Source: Lutibacter maritimus
GTDB lineage: Bacteria > Bacteroidota > Bacteroidia > Flavobacteriales > Flavobacteriaceae
Length of the DNA stretch: 64,000 nt
Direction of reading: 5' to 3'
NCBI RefSeq assembly: GCF_900116115.1
Contig: NZ_FOZP01000007.1
Coordinates: 62,001-126,000, forward strand
Shown here: positions 8,419-15,515 of the stretch, piece after piece
Position numbering within the stretch: the first letter of the stretch is position 1
How the letters are laid out: each line of letters opens with the position of its first letter
Translations under genes and position numbers: made by a program
Notes under the pieces: generated by a model
What the model was told of the DNA's origin: nothing
Databases searched by the model: none
Seen by the model: the letters and a program-made list of their open reading frames with translations, nothing else

Positions 8419-9267
8419 TTACTCACTTTCTAGTTGCTTTTTATAATTTTTAATTTCCGACTTATACTTTTCTGGTAACTCAGGTTCTTTAAAATTTAAC
8501 TTATCAAGTTCTTCAACAAGTATTTCAGAAACTAAATACCTAGCTGTATCTTTATCATCGGCCGGAATCACAAACCAAGGTGTATTTTCTGTTGATGTTT
8601 TATTTAATAAATCTTGATAACAAAACTGGTATTTATCCCATAATTGACGCTCTTTTAAATCGCCTGGTGAAAATTTCCAGTTTTTTTCTTTTAACTTTAA
8701 TCTGCGTAATAATCTATTTTTTTGTTCTTCTTTTGAAAGGTTTAAAAAGAATTTTAATACAATTGTTCCGTTATTAGTAATTTGTTTTTCAAAATTATTA
8801 ATCTCATCCATTCTTTTATTGTAAAAATCATCATCTAAATCTTCCAAACTTTTAACTGATGGAATATTTTCTGAAAACACGTATTCAGGATGTACGCGTG
8901 TTACCAATACATTTTCATAATGGGTTCTATTAAAAATTCCAATTTTTCCTTTTTCTGGTAAAGCGATATAATGGCGCCATAAATAATTATGTTTCAACTC
9001 AACTTCTGTTGGAACTTTAAAACTGGTAACCTCAACTCCTTGCGCGTTTACATCTTTAAAAACTTCACGAATTAAACTATCTTTACCTGATGTGTCCATT
9101 CCTTGCAAGCAAATTAACACAGCATACTTACCTTCGGCATACATAGTTTCTTGTAGTTGGCTTAACTTTTTTCTATTTTTCTTTAATTTTTTGCTTGCTT
9201 TTTCAATTATTTCTTTGGTACTGATTTCACTTAAATTAATGGACGATGCAACTTTATATGATTTCAT
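8419..9267 (-). CDS. ppk2: Polyphosphate kinase 2 family (PPK2) nucleotide phosphotransferase
   Basis: A 282-residue single-domain PPK2. The Walker A motif GMDTSGKDS is at residues 56-64, the Walker B region reads GKIGIFNRTHYENVL around 107-121, and the lid contains RRLKLKEKNWKFSPGDLKER. The NRTHYE wording and length suit the class that uses polyphosphate to phosphorylate AMP/ADP-type nucleotides rather than the longer two-domain enzymes, but the nucleotide preference cannot be proved from sequence. It is cytoplasmic and monocistronic, with hairpins on both sides. No ppk1 or ppx is visible in the window. Confidence 0.92.
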   Translation of the reverse strand: MKSYKVASSINLSEISTKEIIEKASKKLKKNRKKLSQLQETMYAEGKYAVLICLQGMDTSGKDSLIREVFKDVNAQGVEVTSFKVPTEVELKHNYLWRHYIALPEKGKIGIFNRTHYENVLVTRVHPEYVFSENIPSVKSLEDLDDDFYNKRMDEINNFEKQITNNGTIVLKFFLNLSKEEQKNRLLRRLKLKEKNWKFSPGDLKERQLWDKYQFCYQDLLNKTSTENTPWFVIPADDKDTARYLVSEILVEELDKLNFKEPELPEKYKSEIKNYKKQLESE

Positions 9268-9309
9268 TTATAACTTTTTTTATATAAATATATAAATTTA
9301 TATCAATAA

Positions 9310-9337
9310 AAAATCCCGACCTAGGCCGGGATTTTAT
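9310..9337 (-). terminator. Rho-independent terminator of the peroxiredoxin operon
   Basis: A nine-pair stem (AAAATCCCG/CGGGATTTT) with the loop ACCTAGGC, flanked by A/T tracts. It lies 40 bases past the stop of the last gene of the peroxiredoxin-thioredoxin operon and just upstream of ppk2, insulating the two transcription units. Confidence 0.85.
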
Positions 9338-9375
9338 TTTTTTAATTAGTAGTGATTTTAATAGTAGTAAATTTT

Positions 9376-9633
9376 TTAAGAATCTATTGATCCTAATACT
9401 CTTTTCATAAAAGTATTTAAAGCTTCTTTTTGTGGCATTCCCTCTTTTATCATTTTATCAACTTCAAGTGCTCCATATAAGTTAGAAATCAATTCACCAA
9501 TTACATCTAACTCTTCATCTTTTAAAGAAGAAACTTCAGTTAATGCTTCTAGAGTTTCAATTGTTTCTATAACATAATCTTGATCATTTTCTTCAATAAA
9601 ATTAGTCAAGTGTTTAATTATTGGTAACTTCAT
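9376..9633 (-). CDS. Small conserved acidic protein (DUF6952-like)
   Basis: An 85-residue, mostly helical, acidic protein (MKLPIIKHLTNFIEENDQDY start). It has no membrane segment, signal or cysteine. It overlaps the 3' end of the thioredoxin gene by 20 bases, so it is translationally coupled to it and last in the Prx-Trx operon. I believe it matches the flavobacterial family DUF6952, named from memory. The position suggests a role with the peroxide-reducing pair, but no activity is evident. Confidence 0.75.
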   Translation of the reverse strand: MKLPIIKHLTNFIEENDQDYVIETIETLEALTEVSSLKDEELDVIGELISNLYGALEVDKMIKEGMPQKEALNTFMKRVLGSIDS

Positions 9634-9928
9634 CTACTAGATCTTTTAAAATTTCAAACTTATTTGTTTGTACTTGGTTTACAAAAGTTCCATTTTTAAA
9701 AGTTGCAAAGGTTGGTAAATTATCAACATTGGCTAACTTTCTTGATTCTGGAAACTTTTCAGCATCTGCAATTATAAAAGCTGCATCTTCATTTTCTGAA
9801 GCTAATTTTTTAAATTTTGGCTTCATAATTCTACAGTTTCCACACCATGTTGCTGCATATTGTACAACAACTGTTTTATTTTCTTTTACTAATTGCGCTA
9901 AATTATCTGCTACTAATTCTTGAAACAT
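9614..9928 (-). CDS. Thioredoxin-family protein with CGNC active site
   Basis: A 104-residue single thioredoxin fold without signal peptide. The active site is ATWCGNCRIMKP with Cys29 and Cys32; the usual Pro between the cysteines is replaced by Asn, which should change the redox potential. The cis-Pro region reads NLPTFATFKNG. It lies 11 bases downstream of the peroxiredoxin and overlaps the next gene, so it is the probable electron donor of that peroxiredoxin in the cytoplasm. Confidence 0.88.
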   Translation of the reverse strand: MFQELVADNLAQLVKENKTVVVQYAATWCGNCRIMKPKFKKLASENEDAAFIIADAEKFPESRKLANVDNLPTFATFKNGTFVNQVQTNKFEILKDLVDEVTNN

Positions 9929-9939
9929 AATTTTATTTT

Positions 9940-10581
9940 TTAGTGAGATGCTAAATACTCTGCTGTTCCCTTTCTATCTGCTTTCATTGCGTCTTTTCCT
10001 TCTTCCCAGTTTGCTGGACAAACTTCTCCGTGGCTTTGTACGTGTGAATAAGCATCAATTAAACGCATAAATTCTTTTACATTTCTACCTACTGGCATAT
10101 GATTTATTCCTTCATGAAAAACAATTCCTTCTTCATCAATTAAATAAGTTGCTCTGTAAGTTACATTGTCACCTTCAACTTCAACAGTTCCAGTTTCTTC
10201 ATTATAGGTTTCATTAAAAATATCTAAAATTCCTAATCGGCTCGATAAATTACGATTGCTATCTGCTAATATTGGATATGTAACACCTTCTATTCCTCCA
10301 TTATCTTTTGATGTATTTAACCAAGCAAAATGTACTTCTGGAGTATCACAAGATGCACCAATTACAATCGTATTTCTTTTTTCAAATTCGCCAAGAGCTT
10401 CTTGAAAAGCATGTAATTCTGTTGGACAAACAAAAGTAAAATCTTTTGGGTACCAAAATAATAGTACTTTCTTTTTGTTATTTACTGCTTCTTCTAAAAT
10501 ATTTAATTTAAATGTGTCTCCCATTTCATTCATTGCATCTACATTTAAATCTGGGAATTTTTTTCCAACTGCTGTTGCCAT
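9940..10581 (-). CDS. 2-Cys peroxiredoxin (AhpC/Prx1 type)
   Basis: A 213-residue thiol peroxidase that reduces H2O2 and organic hydroperoxides. The peroxidatic Cys52 lies in DFTFVCPTEL, and the resolving Cys188 in VCPANWEEG near the C-terminus, so this is a typical 2-Cys enzyme. It is first in a three-gene operon with a CGNC thioredoxin and a small acidic protein; ahpF is absent, which makes the adjacent thioredoxin the likely reductant. The 170-base gap upstream is AT-rich and probably holds the promoter; no OxyR-like gene is nearby. Confidence 0.93.
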   Translation of the reverse strand: MATAVGKKFPDLNVDAMNEMGDTFKLNILEEAVNNKKKVLLFWYPKDFTFVCPTELHAFQEALGEFEKRNTIVIGASCDTPEVHFAWLNTSKDNGGIEGVTYPILADSNRNLSSRLGILDIFNETYNEETGTVEVEGDNVTYRATYLIDEEGIVFHEGINHMPVGRNVKEFMRLIDAYSHVQSHGEVCPANWEEGKDAMKADRKGTAEYLASH

Positions 10582-10752
10582 ATTGTTTTAAGTTTTTATT
10601 GTTTATAATTTTTTTCTATTGCAAATATACCTGATAATGAAATTTAGTTAATAAGATTTTCAATCCTAATTTTTTATTGAATTATAGATTTTATTTATAA
10701 CAATAATATTTACATAAATCTACGCTATTTTAAATAAACTTCATTAACAAAT

Positions 10753-11919
10753 TTACTTATTTGCAAATAATTTAATATCGTTTTCTGAAACTACCTTTTC
10801 TCCTAAAATAATTAAACGTTCTACAACATTCCTTAACTCTCTAATATTTCCAGTCCAATCATAATCTTGTAACAATTTAACAGCTTCTTCAGAGAATATT
10901 TTAACAGCCGTTCCTTGCTCTTGAGCTATCTGATTTGCAAAAAACTCAATTAATAAAGGTATATCATCTCTTCTATCGTTTAATGCAGGTACGTTTATTA
11001 AAATTACCGCTAACCTATGATATAAATCTTCTCTAAACTTTCCTTCGGAAATTTCTTTTTGTAAATCTTTATTAGTAGCTGCAATTACTCTAACATCTAC
11101 TTTAATATCTCTATCACTACCAACTCTGGCAATTCTGTTTTCTTGCAATGCTCTCAAAACTTTGGCTTGAGCAGAAAGACTCATATCACCAATTTCATCT
11201 AAAAAAATGGTTCCGCCGTTTGCTGCTTCAAATTTCCCTGCTCTATCTTTATTTGCACCTGTAAAGGATCCTTTTACGTGCCCGAACAATTCACTTTCAA
11301 TCAATTCTGAAGGAATTGCTGCACAATTTACCTCAACCATCGGAGCTTTTGTACGTTCACTTTTTTCATGTAACCAATGTGCTACCAATTCTTTTCCTGT
11401 ACCGTTAGGTCCTGTTATTAATACTCTAGCATCGGTTGGAGCTACTTTTTCAACCATACTTTTAATATGGTTAATAGCTTCACTCTCACCAATCATTTCA
11501 TATTTTTTACTTACTTTTTTCTTCAGTAATTTATTTTCAACAACCAGTTCTTTTCTGTCAAGTGCATTTCTAACAGTATTCAATAAACGGTTTAAATCTG
11601 GTGGTTTTGAAATATAATCAAAAGCGCCTAAACGCATGGTATTAACAGCTGTATCTAGATCTCCGTGACCGGATATCATTACCATTGGAATTTCTGGTTT
11701 TAATACTTTTATACGTTCTAAAACCTCAACACCATCCATTTTTGGCATTTTAATATCACACAATACTAAATCATAATCAGATTTAGTAATCATGTCAATT
11801 CCAACAAGTCCATCTTCAGCTTCTTCAACAATATAGTTTTCGTTTTCTTCAGAAATTATTTTTGCTAAAACTCTACGGATTGCTGCTTCATCTTCAATTA
11901 TTAGTATTTTACTTTTCAT
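10753..11919 (-). CDS. Sigma-54-dependent response regulator lacking a DNA-binding domain
   Basis: A receiver domain (residues 1-120) has phospho-acceptor Asp55 in LVLCDIKMPKMDG. An AAA+ activator domain follows (about 140-375) with Walker A GPNGTGKE, the sigma-54 contact loop GSFTGA (Ser where Ala is usual), Walker B GGTIFLDEIGDM and the arginine-finger region. The protein stops at residue 388 just after the AAA+ lid, so there is no Fis-type helix-turn-helix. It may act from solution on sigma-54 holoenzyme. It lies 7 bases after the ABC permease gene on the same strand. No cognate histidine kinase is adjacent. Confidence 0.9.
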   Translation of the reverse strand: MKSKILIIEDEAAIRRVLAKIISEENENYIVEEAEDGLVGIDMITKSDYDLVLCDIKMPKMDGVEVLERIKVLKPEIPMVMISGHGDLDTAVNTMRLGAFDYISKPPDLNRLLNTVRNALDRKELVVENKLLKKKVSKKYEMIGESEAINHIKSMVEKVAPTDARVLITGPNGTGKELVAHWLHEKSERTKAPMVEVNCAAIPSELIESELFGHVKGSFTGANKDRAGKFEAANGGTIFLDEIGDMSLSAQAKVLRALQENRIARVGSDRDIKVDVRVIAATNKDLQKEISEGKFREDLYHRLAVILINVPALNDRRDDIPLLIEFFANQIAQEQGTAVKIFSEEAVKLLQDYDWTGNIRELRNVVERLIILGEKVVSENDIKLFANK

Positions 11920-11926
11920 ATCATTT

Positions 11927-13240
11927 TTAATATTTTAACCATTTATACAGTTCTTTATAGCTTGGTTTTTTACCATACATTAAAATTCCTACTCTATAAA
12001 TTTTTGCTGCAAACCAAACGATACCGACAAAAGTAACCAATAATAATGCCATAGATAAAGCTATTTGCCACCAAGGTACACCAAATGGAATACGCATTAA
12101 CATAACTATTGGTGAGGTTAATGGAAATAATGAAAAGCCCAAAGCAATTGGTCCATGTGGATTTTCAATTACAGAAAAACCAACATAAATAGCTATCATT
12201 AAAGGTATTAACACTGGCATCATAAATTGTTGCGTATCTGTTTCGCTATCAACTGCGGCACCAATTGCAGCATAAATTGAACTGTAAATTAAGTAACCAC
12301 CTAAAAAATAAAAAATAAATGAAAAAAACATGGTTAAAATTGGTAAATTCTTTATTTCAGCCAAAGCAACTTGCAAATCGGTTGCTGATGATTGCTGCAT
12401 TTGTTGCACCATTTCAGGATTCATTTGCCCCATAGCGCTACCAGAACTTGTAGCTTCTGGTCCAAACAATGATGTTACAATAAAAAGTAATAATCCTGCT
12501 GAAATCATCCAAACTACAAATTGTAGTATTCCAGCTAAAGCATTTCCTAAAATTTTACCCAGCATTAATTGAAATGGTTTTACGGATGATATAATGACTT
12601 CAATAATTCTGCTGGTTTTTTCTTCAATTACGCTTCGCATTACGGAAGTTCCATAAATAATTATGAACATAAAAATTAAATATCCAAATCCACCTCCGGC
12701 AAACATTCTTAAAATACTACCAATTTTTGAGGACTTTTCACCTGAAAAATTTTCAGTAATAATATCAACAGTTGTTTCGGTTGCTTTAATTTTGGCAACA
12801 TCAAAATTCAATTGTTCAATTTTTAAGTCTCTAATTTTCTTTTCTAATTTATTTTCAATATCGCCTAATAAACTTAAACTTGGCGCATCTTCAGAATAAA
12901 AAGAAATGCCTTTTGAAATAGCATTTAAACTATCGTTTTTTGGAATATACAATACTCCATAGTACGATTTTTTTGCTTGTTTTCTAGCTTCATCAATTCC
13001 TAAGGCTGTTAAATTCACATATTTTGTTGATGCTGTATTTGTAAAAACTGAATCTAATAATTGAGAATCATCAACATAAGCAATGGTTCTCACCTCTTCA
13101 CTATTTTTTACATTTAAAAATACGATTAATGAAAAAAATCCAACCATTAGAAGTGGACTTAAAATGGTCATTATTATAAACGACTTGTTTTTTACTTTTG
13201 CAAAAAACTCTCTTTTTATGATTAATTTTAATTTACCCAT
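11927..13240 (-). CDS. NatB-like ABC transporter permease
   Basis: A 437-residue ABC-2 permease. It has one N-terminal transmembrane helix (residues 20-45), a large extracytoplasmic loop (50-170), then five or so helices, with conserved RSVIEEKTSRIIEVIISSVKP after the second one. This layout is typical of NatB/YhaP-type sodium or drug exporters. It overlaps the ATPase gene by 8 bases and surely forms the transporter with it. The substrate is unknown. Confidence 0.88.
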   Translation of the reverse strand: MGKLKLIIKREFFAKVKNKSFIIMTILSPLLMVGFFSLIVFLNVKNSEEVRTIAYVDDSQLLDSVFTNTASTKYVNLTALGIDEARKQAKKSYYGVLYIPKNDSLNAISKGISFYSEDAPSLSLLGDIENKLEKKIRDLKIEQLNFDVAKIKATETTVDIITENFSGEKSSKIGSILRMFAGGGFGYLIFMFIIIYGTSVMRSVIEEKTSRIIEVIISSVKPFQLMLGKILGNALAGILQFVVWMISAGLLLFIVTSLFGPEATSSGSAMGQMNPEMVQQMQQSSATDLQVALAEIKNLPILTMFFSFIFYFLGGYLIYSSIYAAIGAAVDSETDTQQFMMPVLIPLMIAIYVGFSVIENPHGPIALGFSLFPLTSPIVMLMRIPFGVPWWQIALSMALLLVTFVGIVWFAAKIYRVGILMYGKKPSYKELYKWLKY

Positions 13241-14162
13241 TGTTTGCTACAGCTTTTAAAAAGATATCATTTGCACTTGGTATAATTTCAGTAAAATGAT
13301 TGATTTGTGCTTTATCATTTAAAAATTGAATTAAATCTGTTGATGTTTCATTATCTTTTAATCCAATAACTAATCTTAATTCATTATCTATTGTAATTTC
13401 TTTGTTTAAATTAACCGTAAACTGAGAAGAAATTTCATTTAATAAATTTACTTTGGAATTAGATACTAATCCAACTTCAAATTCATTGGTTTTAAATTGC
13501 TGTTTAATTTCGTGCAGTTTACCATCAATAATTTTGTTTGATTTATTGATTAAAGCAATGTAATCACATAATTCTTCAACAGATTCCATTCGGTGGGTTG
13601 AAAAAATAATACTTGCTCCTTCATCTCTTAATTTTAAAATTTCATCTTTAATTAAGTTGGCATTAATTGGGTCAAATCCACTAAAAGGCTCATCAAAAAT
13701 AAGTAACTTAGGGCTGTGCAAAACCGTTACAATAAATTGTACTTTTTGTGCCATTCCTTTTGAAAGTTCTTGTATTTTTTTGTTCCACCAATCTGAAATA
13801 CCAAATTTTTCAAACCAATATTTCAGTTTTTTCTTTGCTTCTGCTTCAGACAATCCTTTTAACTGCGCTAAATACAAAGCTTGTTCACCAACTTTCATAC
13901 TTTTATACAAACCACGTTCTTCAGGTAAGTAACCTATTTGATGAACATGATGCGGTTGTAAAACTTCACCATCTAATAAAATTGTACCTGAATCTGGTAA
14001 AGTAATTTGATTTATAATTCTAATTAACGAAGTTTTTCCAGCTCCATTTGGACCCAATAATCCAAAAACACTTCCTTTTGGAACTGAAATTGAAACGTTG
14101 TTTAATGCCGTAAAATTTCCGTAAGTTTTACAAACATTTTCAACCGTTAAAATATTTCCCAT
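13233..14162 (-). CDS. NatA-like ABC transporter ATP-binding protein
   Basis: A 309-residue ATPase with Walker A GPNGAGKT (residues 37-44), signature ELSKGMAQKVQF, Walker B LLIFDEPFSGFDP and the H-loop STHRMESVEELC. The roughly 80-residue C-terminal extension after residue 225 is usual in NatA/YhaQ-type exporters. Its stop codon overlaps the permease start. It energises export through the adjacent permease. Confidence 0.9.
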   Translation of the reverse strand: MGNILTVENVCKTYGNFTALNNVSISVPKGSVFGLLGPNGAGKTSLIRIINQITLPDSGTILLDGEVLQPHHVHQIGYLPEERGLYKSMKVGEQALYLAQLKGLSEAEAKKKLKYWFEKFGISDWWNKKIQELSKGMAQKVQFIVTVLHSPKLLIFDEPFSGFDPINANLIKDEILKLRDEGASIIFSTHRMESVEELCDYIALINKSNKIIDGKLHEIKQQFKTNEFEVGLVSNSKVNLLNEISSQFTVNLNKEITIDNELRLVIGLKDNETSTDLIQFLNDKAQINHFTEIIPSANDIFLKAVANNG

Positions 14163-14231
14163 GCTATAAATTTTATTTCGTCAACGAAAATAAATTTATT
14201 TTATCAGAATTAAGTTAAGTTTTTAATAAAA

Positions 14232-14924
14232 TTAATGAAGTCTTTCTATGTATTTACTTTGAATTGTTTTCAATAATTCAATAGTAGCTTTTGGTTTTAC
14301 AATACGCAACATTTCAACAATACCCCCTTTGGTGTAAAAAATACCTTTGGCAATATCATATCTAGAGTCTGTAACATTGTGTTTTACTTCATAGGTTAAA
14401 CGTTTAAATTCCTCCCAACTCATATATCTAGGAACCTTAACATAAAACACATCACTATCATTTTTGGATTTATAAATTCCTTTTGCAAGTTTTTCAATTT
14501 TAAAAAATCTATTTATTCTAATTAAGGCTTCTATATTTTCAAATTTTTCACTTTTAGCAAAATCATATCCTTCTTTGGCATAATATTCTTGAATGGTTTC
14601 AATTTCATGATATCGATTTAAACCCTTTACTCTAACTCCATTTAATTTTCTATCACCAATGGTAATTTCGCATTTTGCGCCATCTAACTTTAAATGGTGC
14701 TCTTTATTAATTTTTTTGGTAACTCTTAAAATTTTCTCAAAAGAGTTTGGTGTTTTGGTAACAAAAATGATAGAGTTTGGTTTTTCTACTTCTGTAAATC
14801 TACCGTAGTAATTTTTATAGGGATCTGGTACATTAATTATAAAAGTTTTCGGTATTTTATTTTCATTAACCGTATCTATATTTTCTTGTATAATAATTTT
14901 TCCTATAAGTTCTTTAGCTGCCAT
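14232..14924 (-). CDS. Uncharacterised conserved cytoplasmic protein
   Basis: A 230-residue protein without signal or membrane segments, rich in Lys and Ile. I recognise no catalytic motif; segments such as VPDPYKNYYGRFTEVEKP and KVPRYMSWEEFKRLTYEVKH look conserved rather than random. It lies 69 bases upstream of the ABC ATPase gene on the same strand and may be transcribed with it. It is divergent from the MarR-fad operon, 124 bases apart. Function unknown. Confidence 0.7.
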   Translation of the reverse strand: MAAKELIGKIIIQENIDTVNENKIPKTFIINVPDPYKNYYGRFTEVEKPNSIIFVTKTPNSFEKILRVTKKINKEHHLKLDGAKCEITIGDRKLNGVRVKGLNRYHEIETIQEYYAKEGYDFAKSEKFENIEALIRINRFFKIEKLAKGIYKSKNDSDVFYVKVPRYMSWEEFKRLTYEVKHNVTDSRYDIAKGIFYTKGGIVEMLRIVKPKATIELLKTIQSKYIERLH

Positions 14925-15013
14925 GTTTTAGTGAATTAAATTTCTGTTTTAAACTTATCTCTTTTTTTTATAAAAACCAAACAAACAATAAAAAGTATTT
15001 TTTTTAAATTTAT

Positions 15014-15044
15014 TATGCGTGCATAGTAATTTTTTATATATTTG
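15014..15044 (+). promoter_or_regulatory. Candidate promoter and operator of the MarR-fad operon
   Basis: A -7 box TATATTTG (15037-15044, consensus TAnnTTTG) lies 4 bases before the ATG of the MarR gene. The inverted repeat TATGC-GT-GCATA (15014-15025) sits where the -33 element should be, a position suited to repression by the MarR product. The near-absence of a 5' leader suggests a leaderless or very short leader transcript. Confidence 0.55.
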
Positions 15045-15048
15045 ATAA

Positions 15049-15504
15049 ATGCAAAAGGAAAAAACTATTGACCATGTGCTAAGAGCAACTTGGCAAACTG
15101 TAGCAAAAATGTATAATGAACAAGCTATAAAACACGATAGTTCTATGGCTATGGCATTTGTTTTATTAAATATAGATAAAGAAAATGGTACTCCTTCCAC
15201 TTCACTTGGTCCATCTATGGGAATGGAACCAACAAGTCTTTCTAGAATTTTAAAAAATATGGAAGAAAAAGGCGCCATTTATAGAGAAAAAAATCCTGAA
15301 GATGGAAGAGGTGTTTTAATTAAATTAACACCTTTTGGACTTGAAAAACGTAAAATATCAAAAGAACATGTCATCTTATTTAATGAAACTGTTCGGAAAA
15401 ACATTTCAGAAGAAAAAATAAAATGCTTTTTTGAAGTAAATGAAACAATAAATAAATTAATAGCTAACAAAGCTATTTTTCCAGAAAAAAAACCAACTAT
15501 ATAA
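15049..15504 (+). CDS. MarR-family transcriptional regulator of the beta-oxidation operon
   Basis: A 151-residue winged-helix protein. The recognition region reads SLGPSMGMEPTSLSRILKNM, the wing is REKNPEDGRGVLIKLT, and the termini form dimerisation helices. It is first in an operon with fadN, fadA and fadE (11 bases to fadN), so it most likely senses a fatty acyl-CoA and represses its own operon; this is inferred from context. A palindrome over the -33 region of its promoter is the candidate binding site. The start at 15049 is supported by the nearby -7 box. Confidence 0.88.
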   Translation: MQKEKTIDHVLRATWQTVAKMYNEQAIKHDSSMAMAFVLLNIDKENGTPSTSLGPSMGMEPTSLSRILKNMEEKGAIYREKNPEDGRGVLIKLTPFGLEKRKISKEHVILFNETVRKNISEEKIKCFFEVNETINKLIANKAIFPEKKPTI

Positions 15505-15515
15505 AAATCAAAATA

